NCBI GenBank assembly: GCA_910579495.1
Contig: CAJTVD010000086.1
Span: 4,365 to 14,710 of the forward strand
DNA: 10,346 nt
Reading direction: 5' to 3'
Origin: an uncultured Lachnospiraceae bacterium
GTDB taxonomy: Bacteria; Bacillota; Clostridia; Lachnospirales; Lachnospiraceae
Shown here: piece after piece, positions 4,775 to 10,346 of the stretch
How the letters are laid out: each line of letters opens with the position of its first letter
Numbering within the stretch: position 1 is the first letter of the stretch
The notes under the pieces: generated by a model
What the model saw: only the letters and a program-made list of their open reading frames with translations
The model's database searches: none
Told to the model about the DNA's origin: nothing
Made by a program: the position numbers and the translations under genes

Positions 4775-6148
4775 ATGAATAAAAAAGCTGAAAATGCCGC
4801 CCTCCGTGTGGCTCTATATATCCGGGTATCGGGAGAAGAACAAAAAATTAAAGGCTTATCGCTGGAAGCCCAGCAGGAGCGGCTGGAAGCATACGCACGG
4901 GAACGGGGCTGGGTAATCGTTGGGGTCTTCGTTGACGCCGCAAAGACAGCCAGGAAGAACATTCACAAAAGAACGGAATTTCTCCGCATGATGGATTTAG
5001 TCAAGCGGGACGGCGTTGATCTCCTGCTGTTCTGCCGCCTTGACCGCTGGTTCCGTTCCGTGGCGGACTATTACAAGGTTATGGAAGTGCTAGAAGCCCA
5101 CGCCTGCGGCTGGAAAACCATTGATGACGGGGAAGGATACGACACCACCACCGCCAGCGGGCGGTTATACATTAACCTGCGGTTATCCATTGCCCAGAAT
5201 GAAGCCGATCTGGACGGGGAAAGAATTGCCGTTGTGTTTGACAGCAAAATCAACCATGGCACCGTGGTTTCCGGGTCCTGCCCCTTCTGGCTCCGGGTGA
5301 ATGACCAGAAACGTTTTGAGGTTATCCCGGAAAAGGCAGCCATATTGCAGGACGCCTTCAACCATTTTGAGGCCACGATCTCCCAGCGGGCCACCGTGAA
5401 GTATATCCGGGAAACCTATGGGGTGAACTGGTGTGACGCCACTTTCCGCCGTATGCTGCGGGACAAACTGGCCATTGGCGTATACGACAAAAACGGCAGG
5501 TACAATGAAAATTTCTGTGAAGCCGTGATCAGCCCGGCGCAATTTGAACGGGTCCAGAAACTTCTGGGGAACAATGCGAAAAGCACCCCCACTGGCCGGG
5601 TATTCCTTTTCACGTCCCTGCTTGTCTGTGAGGAATGCCGCCACAAATTAGTGGGTGCCTTCACAAAAGGCTATTATTATTATCGTTGTAATCAATATTT
5701 TCAGCGTGGGCGTTGCTCTCATAACAAGTTTATACGGGAAGACGTGGTGGAAAAGTGGCTTTTTGACCACCTGGGGGAAGAACTGGAAAAATACCGCCTG
5801 GCGTGGGAAGTGCAGGAAGAAAAGCGCCGGAAGGCTGCCGCCTCCGTTGACCGGGCCGCTGTCCGCCGGAAGCTGTCCAGGCTTAAGGATTTATATGTCA
5901 ATGATCTAATCGACATAGAGGAATACAAACGGGACTATGACAAATATAACGCCATGCTGGAAGAAAAGCCGGAACCCGCCGCAGATCAGCGCCCAGACTT
6001 TGCGGCAATAGAGAACCTTCTTTCCCAGGATTTCAAAACCATCTATGACGGCCTGGAACGGGAAGAAAAGCGGACCCTCTGGCGCTCCGTGATCTCCGAA
6101 ATCAGAATGGACAATGACCAGCACATCACGGGCATTTCTTTTTTGTGA
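4775..6148 (+). CDS. Large serine recombinase (element integrase)
   Basis: 457 residues. The start at 4775 follows AAAGGTGATCTT; the longer open frame upstream crosses the terminator hairpin and is rejected. The resolvase-type catalytic domain (residues 10-150) has the nucleophile Ser19 in YIRVSGEEQ and arginines in CRLDRWFR (R88, R91). The recombinase domain covers about 165-275. A zinc ribbon follows, with C285, C288, C305 and C314, then a coiled coil (about 335-400) and a C-terminal helical tail. This is the usual length and order for phage and conjugative-element serine integrases, which join attP to attB through a 2-base core without topological intermediates. Its stop codon lies next to the junction with host DNA, the normal position. 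Excision would need a separate directionality factor, which is not identified here. Confidence 0.95.
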   Translation: MNKKAENAALRVALYIRVSGEEQKIKGLSLEAQQERLEAYARERGWVIVGVFVDAAKTARKNIHKRTEFLRMMDLVKRDGVDLLLFCRLDRWFRSVADYYKVMEVLEAHACGWKTIDDGEGYDTTTASGRLYINLRLSIAQNEADLDGERIAVVFDSKINHGTVVSGSCPFWLRVNDQKRFEVIPEKAAILQDAFNHFEATISQRATVKYIRETYGVNWCDATFRRMLRDKLAIGVYDKNGRYNENFCEAVISPAQFERVQKLLGNNAKSTPTGRVFLFTSLLVCEECRHKLVGAFTKGYYYYRCNQYFQRGRCSHNKFIREDVVEKWLFDHLGEELEKYRLAWEVQEEKRRKAAASVDRAAVRRKLSRLKDLYVNDLIDIEEYKRDYDKYNAMLEEKPEPAADQRPDFAAIENLLSQDFKTIYDGLEREEKRTLWRSVISEIRMDNDQHITGISFL

Positions 6149-6190
6149 TCATAGTTGTACCAACTTAACAGTGCCCGTGGGCTCGTCCAG
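6149..6190. other. Element-host junction (attachment site, att)
   Basis: Right of the integrase stop there are about 20 bases of element-like sequence, with the inverted repeat AGTTG-TAC-CAACT at about 6156-6168. The host reading frame then begins, encoding (leftward) FLDEPTG of an ABC ATPase. In intact relatives this motif continues into 'ALDP'; here it becomes TVKLVQL and stops. Crossover is therefore inferred around 6168-6180, probably at a GG or GC dinucleotide in CCCACGGGC. The other att half would be beyond the left edge. Confidence 0.65.
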
Positions 6191-6897
6191 GAAAATATAC
6201 TCCGAATCCCCAAGCAGGGCCCGGGCCAAAGCCACCCGCTGCCACTGTCCTCCCGAGAGTTCTCTTCCGTCTTCAAAAAGTTTTCCCAGTGGAATGTCCA
6301 GATCATAGCCAAGTTCCTTCAATAAACCGGAAAGTCCCACACGCTCCAGCGCCCTGATGATCTGATCGTCGGATACGTCTGCCTTCTGCATGTGCAGAAG
6401 CACCAGGCGGCGCACCGCATTTTTCTTCTCCAGCAGAAGCCTTTCCCGGTTTATGAAACTGCTCTCCTGATCCCACCTGTCTATAAGCACTGGATAAAGT
6501 CCATAGGCCTTCAGTTCTTTTGCATACGCAACTTCCGTCATTAATTCCGCATAATACCCCCTCACACGGTTCCTGGCCCCCAGCTCCTGATCCGCCCTTA
6601 TGGCATTTTTCATGGAGTAAATCAGACTGAAAAAGGAAGGCAGGGTTCCACGCACAAAACCAGAAGAATCCACGGGCTCAGCAGCGACACCGCCCCCACC
6701 ATGGAGACCATCATAATCCCTGACCGATAAATCAGCAGCACCTTGTTGGCTTTCTGGGATATCTCCCCGATAAAGGCGCTGCAGATCTCCATCTGATTCT
6801 GGCATTCCGCACTCTCCCGCACCACCAGCGGCAGGCGGCTGCTTTTGCGTATCAGCTGTACTTTCAGACTGTTGCCTATATTTTCAAACCATTACCT
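6170..6897 (-). pseudogene. ABC exporter (fused membrane and ATPase domains), broken and interrupted by the element
   Basis: Read leftward, the remains begin in a transmembrane-domain segment (NSLKVQLIRKSSRLPLV, then ISQKANKVLLIYRSGIMM and SPWILLVLCV). Near 6641-6655 the frame shifts, continuing as LPSFFSLIYSMKN and ELKAYGLYPVLIDRWDQESS. After KKNAVRRLVLL the sequence jumps at about 6383-6400 to DDQIIRALERVGLSGLL, so the rest of the membrane domain and the Walker A motif are missing. The signature ELSGGQWQRVALARALL and Walker B YIFLDEPTG remain, and the element then cuts the gene. The N-terminal part is also absent, as the homology begins at the end of the upstream regulator gene. Intact relatives are exporters of about 600 residues. 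It cannot hydrolyse ATP in this form. Confidence 0.85.
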
Positions 6898-7465
6898 TAA
6901 ACATTCCATGCCTGTTACAGTACCCATAGACCATGCCATGCCCTTTTTTCCTGAACCTCACGGATATTCCCTGCTCTGGATACAGTTTCACCAAGTCCAG
7001 CCCGTCCGTTGTCACGTATGCAATAAAAGAAATATAATGCCCTTTATCCATGGGATGGCTCATGGTTATACAATACTCATTGTCCACTGTCTCCACACAG
7101 ATACAGTGGTCTTCCCCATGTTTTTCAGCCTCCACCTCCGGCAGAACAATCCCGCAGCAGGAAAAAGCGCCATGTCCCACTGAGGTTATAATATTCCCGC
7201 ACACTGGACAGACATAAAAACACATCTTCCGCATATTGGCCGACTGGTTCCCATTTTCTCTGAGCTCTCCTGTCAGCAGTTCTGCGATAGACACCCCCAG
7301 AGCCCTTGCCAGTTCCTCGATTATTCCTATGTCCGGAAGTCCCTTGCTGGTTTCCCATTTTGATACTGTCTTGTCGCTGACACCGATCTTGTCCGAAAGT
7401 TCCTTCTGGGTGATTCTTCTTTTTTCCCTTAATTCCTTAATGGTTGCCCCCGTCACATAACTCAT
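6884..7465 (-). CDS. Helix-turn-helix regulator fused to desulfoferrodoxin (superoxide reductase-like)
   Basis: 193 residues. The ATG at 7465 follows GAGAGGTACAGCT. Residues 6-65 are an XRE helix-turn-helix (ITQKELSDKIGVSDKTVSKW). Residues 84-106 are a desulforedoxin-type iron site with C86, C89, C103 and C104. Residues 112-190 are a superoxide reductase domain with all expected centre II ligands: H116 (in the EKH motif, with the conserved Glu and Lys), H137 (HPM), H143 (HYI), C183 and H186 (CNRHG). Desulfoferrodoxins reduce superoxide to peroxide; attached to a DNA-binding domain, the iron sites may act as a redox or oxygen sensor. The protein looks complete, ending just after the C-terminal ligand motif. 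It likely regulates itself or neighbours, but the target is unknown. Confidence 0.88.
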   Translation of the reverse strand: MSYVTGATIKELREKRRITQKELSDKIGVSDKTVSKWETSKGLPDIGIIEELARALGVSIAELLTGELRENGNQSANMRKMCFYVCPVCGNIITSVGHGAFSCCGIVLPEVEAEKHGEDHCICVETVDNEYCITMSHPMDKGHYISFIAYVTTDGLDLVKLYPEQGISVRFRKKGHGMVYGYCNRHGMFKVMV

Positions 7466-7495
7466 AGCTGTACCTCTCTTTCTGAATGTAATTTC

Positions 7496-7538
7496 ATCTT
7501 ACAGCTTCTTTCCCACCGGTGCAACCTACGGATCGTAG
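7496..7538 (-). promoter_or_regulatory. Candidate promoter and operator of the HTH-desulfoferrodoxin gene
   Basis: Read leftward, TTGCAC (7519-7524) is followed after 17 bases by TAAGAT (7496-7501). Both are only partial consensus matches. Just upstream lies the palindrome CTACG-ATC-CGTAG (7526-7538), a reasonable binding site for the dimeric regulator encoded downstream. Confidence 0.35.
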
Positions 7539-7795
7539 AGCTGTTAATTTTTCCAAATCTCCCCACAAAAAACTCCCGCTCCAAGACCTCTTTCCATTTC
7601 AATATCTCTGGAACCATTCATCAAAAAGTGCAGAATAAACTTCTGAATCCATTCATAAATCATCTGGGGTTACGCAAAAATATTTATATGCTGGCAGCAG
7701 TGCAAACTACAGGGGAACCTTGCGCAAATTCAAGATTCCCCTGTCATTTTCCGGTACAAACATCCTCTATAGTTTAGACCTTTCTCAAAAACGCT
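7539..7795. other. Intergenic region without a gene
   Basis: No convincing reading frame is seen on either strand between the HTH gene's promoter and the stop of the BtrH-like gene. The one clear structure is the hairpin at 7709-7744. The rest is AT-rich, unstructured-looking sequence. Confidence 0.5.
7709..7744 (-). terminator. Hairpin downstream of the BtrH-like gene, probable terminator
   Basis: The arms ACAGGGGAA and TTCCCCTGT are perfect 9-base complements. A further inner CTTG/CAAG pairing encloses an 8-base loop. It lies 52 bases beyond the stop of the leftward BtrH-like gene. The following U-richness is weak on the minus strand (AGTTTGC) and stronger on the plus strand (CATTTTCC), so function as a terminator is likely but not certain. 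Confidence 0.45.
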
Positions 7796-8716
7796 TTATT
7801 GTCCCAGGTGAGAAGAAACTGCCTTCCGCTCCCACGCTTCTGCCTGCTTTAAGAGTTCTGCCAGCGATCCCCTGTTCTCCTGAACAGACATGTCCAGCGT
7901 TTTTTTCATCTCAAATGCTTTCTGCCAATTTTCATAGACGGATTTATACAACACCGCCAACTCCTGTAATCCATGGCTTTCAAAAAATTTCCAGGCATAC
8001 CACTTCAGCGGCGCATAAGTTCCCAGAAAATACTCCAGATTCCAGGAACATGCCATCTCTGTGTCCTCAGCCTCCAGATGCTTAATCAGGGCAGAATAGG
8101 CTTCCAGACCACTGGCATTTTCACACCATTCCTTTCCCTGCAGATGATTTTGAGCCGTTTGCAAGGTATTGCTGACAATATCTTCCTCCGTCTTTTCTGC
8201 CCTTCCCAAAACCGTCAGCACATTCAGGATCGGAAGCTCCCTCTTGCCCAAACAGGCATAGTCCATCTCTTCCTCCTGCCCGGTGATGGGCAGCACCGCA
8301 AATTTCTCTGCCTCATCGTCATAGCCAACGATCAGCCCCCACTCGCACACACCGATATCCCAGCTTATGGCGGGAATACCACTGCCTATGCTCTGTCTGA
8401 CTATATCAATCGCCTCCAGACGCCGTTTTTCCTCAATCTCCTCCTGCCCCCACAGCCTTTCGATGTAATTGCAATGCAGACCCCCATTTTCCACACAACT
8501 TTTCTGCAGGTTAAACTGCCATATGCTGGTGGCGCTGGGGCAGAGATCCGGTGACACCCACATGCGGAATGCAAACCCGCTGGAAGCTACAATATCTTCT
8601 GCCATCCCCGAAAAAGGACTGTTTTTCACAGCGCAGCACAAGGCTTTTGCAAATGAAAACATATAGCCTGTGGAATCAAATATCCCATCCCATGTTACAT
8701 TCAACTTCTTCATCAT
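7796..8716 (-). CDS. BtrH N-terminal-domain-like protein (C39-peptidase-like fold), function unknown
   Basis: 306 residues. The start ATG at 8716 is set by AGGAGG 8-9 bases upstream; the open frame continues further but without support. The N-terminal half has the pattern of clostridial BtrH-like proteins: MKKLNVTWDGIFDSTGY, then AEDIVASSGFAFRMWVSPDL and CPSATSIWQF. A segment GIPAISWDIGVCEWGLIVGY fits the second half of a papain-like C39 fold. BtrH itself transfers an acyl chain from a carrier protein in butirosin synthesis. Here the expected Cys and His nucleophile positions are not obvious (Asp-Ser and Glu-Trp instead), so catalysis is doubtful. The C-terminal third is helical, rich in Trp and Glu. 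It is probably cytoplasmic. It stands alone, with its own promoter. Confidence 0.72.
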   Translation of the reverse strand: MMKKLNVTWDGIFDSTGYMFSFAKALCCAVKNSPFSGMAEDIVASSGFAFRMWVSPDLCPSATSIWQFNLQKSCVENGGLHCNYIERLWGQEEIEEKRRLEAIDIVRQSIGSGIPAISWDIGVCEWGLIVGYDDEAEKFAVLPITGQEEEMDYACLGKRELPILNVLTVLGRAEKTEEDIVSNTLQTAQNHLQGKEWCENASGLEAYSALIKHLEAEDTEMACSWNLEYFLGTYAPLKWYAWKFFESHGLQELAVLYKSVYENWQKAFEMKKTLDMSVQENRGSLAELLKQAEAWERKAVSSHLGQ

Positions 8717-8758
8717 GTGACTTTCCTCCTGATTTGTAACCGCTCTCCGCTCATTTCT

Positions 8759-8786
8759 CTTATATAAAAATCTCTCTTTCATGCAA
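8759..8786 (-). promoter_or_regulatory. Candidate promoter of the BtrH-like gene
   Basis: Read leftward, TTGCAT (8781-8786) is followed after 16 bases by TATAAG (8759-8764), a 5 of 6 match for the -10. The start of transcription would be about 35-40 bases before the ATG at 8716. Confidence 0.45.
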
Positions 8787-8872
8787 CTCTCTTCCTTGCC
8801 CCTTCCTGGATAATTCCAAAGTCCGGAAACCCTCTTCCAGTCTTCCAAACACAAAATATATGACGTGTGTCA

Positions 8873-8981
8873 GTGGATTTTTCCGATCAAACGGCAAAAG
8901 AACTATGTGAAACTGTTTTACGCTATGGTAACTTTCTGATTGCGCTGCTTGCCTATTGATAGAAACAACAAGCGAAAATAA
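8873..8981 (+). pseudogene. Decayed holin-like type I toxin (Hol_Tox family)
   Basis: Read rightward, the frame gives TAKELCETVLRYGNFLIALLAY and then TGA. The hydrophobic FLIALL core followed, in the next frame, by IDRNNKRK and TAA (8955-8981) is the ending typical of small clostridial holin-like toxins ('ALLtYIdrnNKrk'). Two bases appear to be missing at about 8954-8957, separating the membrane segment from its basic tail. There is no ATG; the only in-frame starts are GTG codons (8867, 8873) without a ribosome site. Intact members are about 30-35 residues, insert in the membrane and are silenced by an antisense RNA overlapping the 3' end of the toxin message. An antisense unit of that kind is present here. 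Confidence 0.6.
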
Positions 8982-9072
8982 ATGAGCCTACCTTGTACTT
9001 GGCGGTCTAGGTGGGCTTAAAAACTTATCTCGGAGGTCAACCACTTTGTGGGCGGTTGTATCCTCTCTTAAA
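8975..9072 (-). ncRNA. Antisense antitoxin RNA of a type I toxin-antitoxin locus
   Basis: The predicted RNA starts near 9071 from the promoter at 9078-9106 and runs leftward into the toxin's 3' end. The first fold is GAGG..CCTC closing CAACC..GGTTG (9033-9065). The second is an arm pair at 8985-8993 and 9009-9017 (AGCCTACCT/AGGTGGGCT as read on the plus strand), followed leftward by the tail CATTTATTTTC. The arrangement of hairpin, loop with CCGCCAAGTACAAGG and overlap of the toxin 3' end matches type I antitoxins of gut clostridia as I remember them. On the minus strand the terminator stem has one C-A mismatch, so termination may be weakened. Confidence 0.55.
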
Positions 9073-9077
9073 TCTAT

Positions 9078-9106
9078 AATATAGCATAATCCCCTGATAA
9101 ATTCAA
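9078..9106 (-). promoter_or_regulatory. Antitoxin RNA promoter
   Basis: Read leftward, TTGAAT (9101-9106) and TATATT (9078-9083) are separated by 17 bases, with the TG of an extended -10 (TGCTATATT). It looks functional although the toxin is broken. Confidence 0.6.
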
Positions 9107-9131
9107 GAAAAATTTCCGTTAATGCAAACAG

Positions 9132-9400
9132 TCAGGGAAGTAATAGACTGCTGCCCTTTGTGGCTCTATGGGCTTGAAATACTCGTCTGGAGTTTGTCAG
9201 GATATTATGTTCCAGCGCCTGTATCCTGGTCATTTCATCCGTGGAAACAATGTGTGCACCTTCCCGGGCACTTTGATAGAGACCGCAAATTTCGTTCACT
9301 TTCCGCGCAAAAGGTTCCGCTGCTTCCGTTTTTTCCGAAGAATGAAGCCAGGATCGGATTTTATGGGAGTGTAAATCCTTATTTTTAAAAAACGGCTGAC
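9132..9400 (-). pseudogene. IS630-family transposase fragment
   Basis: Read leftward, the frame gives HKIRSWLHSSEKTEAAEPFA and RKVNEICGLYQSAREGAHIV, then STDEMTRIQALEH. This corresponds to the middle of IS630-type DDE transposases ('lkpHKirYWLhspEKteDPefFa..vn.Ic.LY..a...g.hvvSTDEktgiQaLer'), including the first catalytic Asp in STDE. After EHNILTNSRRVFQAHRATKG the match fades, and it ends at the stop at 9132. The N-terminal DNA-binding part and the rest of the catalytic domain are missing, so it is an inactive relic. Confidence 0.65.
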
Positions 9401-9452
9401 AGATTTCTCAGAATTTTCTAAGTATAAGTGATAATCATTACATAGAACCGCA

Positions 9453-9927
9453 TTAAAAGATGTCTGTAAAATGCAGATGCCCTTGATTCGTTCCAAAAAG
9501 AAACCTGGTTACACCCTGTTCTCTGGCCACTGCTGCCATAGTCCGATTATTTATGAATATCTCTTTTATTATGCTGTTCTCTCTGTCGGTTGTGTAACGC
9601 TCCACAATGCTCCATAATTGGCTTTTAGAGCGTTCGGCATACATTTTATCTATTGTTTCATCTTCAAGGCTAAAATCGCTGTACTGACTGCCTTATCCAG
9701 TATTCCGCATAAGTCATAAACCGCACATTTGCAGACGTTTCATAATGCTGTACCGCTTCCCACAATCCAAAATAGGATTCTTGCAATAAGTCCTCCATAG
9801 GCTCATAGGCGGCGTATGGCTTTATGAATTTCTTAATCAATGGCAGATTGCTTTCATACAGTAATTGCATATAATCCGTTACAGAATAACCGTTCCTAAT
9901 TTCAGAAACAATTTGCTCATTCGTCAT
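9453..9927 (-). pseudogene. Sigma-70-like factor of a conjugative element, decayed
   Basis: Read leftward from the ATG at 9927 (preceded by GGGGTAGGTGCATTGCA), the first 85 residues are a sigma region 2 (LLYESNLPLIKKFIKPYAAY, then EPMEDLLQESYFGLWEAVQH and FMTYAEYWIRQSVQRF). The stop at 9670 comes where intact relatives would enter regions 3-4. A second frame then resumes with DFSLEDETIDKMYAERSKSQ, LWSIVERYTTDREN and TMAAVAREQGVTR, the region 3/4 part. The middle is deleted at about 9675 and the end diverges after about 9515, losing the last helices of region 4. Such factors are carried by clostridial integrative and conjugative elements and may direct transcription of their own modules. Confidence 0.7.
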
Positions 9928-9955
9928 TGCAATGCACCTACCCCTTTGCTATAAT
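9927..9955 (+). promoter_or_regulatory. Candidate rightward promoter beside the sigma-factor start
   Basis: TTGCAA (9927-9932), a 17-base spacer and a perfect TATAAT (9950-9955) with the TG of an extended -10. It points away from the sigma relic toward the IS110 transposase tail. No reading frame follows, but an 8-base perfect inverted repeat TAAAGAGA/TCTCTTTA lies at 9974-10013, so a short RNA is conceivable. Confidence 0.4.
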
Positions 9956-10099
9956 TTGAGTAGATGCAGGATATAAAGAGAAGTCAGCCCACAAAAGCAA
10001 CGCCCTCTCTTTACTGTGAAACCTAACCTTTGTTTTAGCTAAAAAAGCGCAGACTACCCCTATAGTATATTTTTGAGTCTTTTAGACTCTCATGTATGA

Positions 10100-10345
10100 T
10101 TAGGCAGGTTGTCCTGCGGCAGAATCTTCCCAGCCTAACGCTTTCAGCTTTTTCAGGTACGCTTTAATCTTGCGTTCCTTATTGAATTGATTATAGTAAT
10201 CAGCACCCAGATCCTTGAAAACCACACCATCCTTCAGGATATGGTATATTGCGACCAACATGGAATGTGCAACAGCCACATATGCACGTTTCTTTCCACG
10301 GTGCGCACTTATCCTCATAAACTGTGCGTAGAAATAGGATTTCTT
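10100..10345 (-). mobile_element. IS110-family transposase, C-terminal part (continues beyond the right edge)
   Basis: The frame is open from the right edge to the stop at 10100 (81 residues visible). It contains RGKKRAYVAVAHSMLVAIYH, ILKDGVVFKDLGADYYNQF and KIKAYLKKLKALGWE, the characteristic end of IS110/IS116/IS902 transposases. The upstream RuvC-like DEDD domain and most of the Tnp domain with its catalytic serine lie outside the window. Elements of this family use a structured bridge RNA from one non-coding end to choose target and donor. Downstream of the stop a short hairpin, GAGTCT-AAA-AGACTC (about 10077-10092), is followed leftward by A-rich sequence. The element end is not resolved. 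Confidence 0.75.
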
Positions 10346-10346
10346 G

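Noticed and set aside
4504..4962. Minus-strand open frame of 152 codons across the integrase start
   Set aside because: It is a shadow of the 117-residue gene and the integrase and crosses a strong terminator hairpin.
7973..8554. Plus-strand open frame of 193 codons
   Set aside because: It lies entirely opposite the BtrH-like gene, which has a clear ribosome site and family pattern.
8985..9065. Riboswitch or attenuator leader for the BtrH-like gene
   Set aside because: No known aptamer is recognised. The overlap with the holin-like toxin 3' end and the antisense promoter fit a type I antitoxin better, and the BtrH-like gene has its own promoter nearer its start.

Overview
The window looks like Firmicutes DNA, most likely from a gut Lachnospiraceae-type clostridium. 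This rests on the strong GGAGG-type ribosome binding sites, the codon use, the protein families (large serine recombinase, helix-turn-helix/desulfoferrodoxin fusion, BtrH-like protein, holin-like toxin relic) and the mid-range GC. It is a junction between an integrated prophage or prophage-like element (1 to about 6165) and a worn host region (about 6165 to 10346).

Element part. A leftward early operon starts at a strong promoter near 2846-2874. It encodes a run of small proteins (57, 65, 59, 68, 49 and 99 residues), then a larger protein that leaves the window at base 1. That protein appears to fuse the first ~120 residues of a phage radical-SAM-type protein to a PP-loop (PAPS reductase-like) domain. 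Two stretches inside the operon are not explained by its proteins. One is a tRNA-like fold at 1820-1886. The other is a region at 2117-2397 that looks like an independent rightward gene, with its own promoter, several hairpins, a 30-codon reading frame and an intrinsic terminator. Between the early operon and the repressor gene lies a compact switch: three copies of TGAC-N4-GTCA placed on divergent promoters. Rightward from it come the XRE repressor, a convergent 34-residue gene, a lipoprotein, an unknown 117-residue protein and the large serine recombinase, whose stop codon lies about 15-20 bases from the junction with host DNA. The lipoprotein sits in the lysogeny module between repressor and integrase, where superinfection-exclusion or lysogenic-conversion genes are often found.

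Host part. The element sits inside the Walker B region of a leftward ABC exporter gene. That gene was apparently already broken, since it carries a frameshift, lacks its Walker A region and lacks its N-terminus. Upstream of it on the same strand is an apparently intact HTH-desulfoferrodoxin fusion with all expected metal ligands, then a BtrH-like protein gene. Next comes a decayed type I toxin-antitoxin locus: a holin-like toxin reading frame with no good start and a frameshift, beside an intact-looking antisense RNA promoter. From 9130 to the right edge are mobile-element remains: an IS630-type transposase fragment, a broken sigma-70-like gene of the kind found on clostridial conjugative elements, and the C-terminus of an IS110-family transposase entering from the right.

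All family assignments come from reading motifs by eye; no database search was run.
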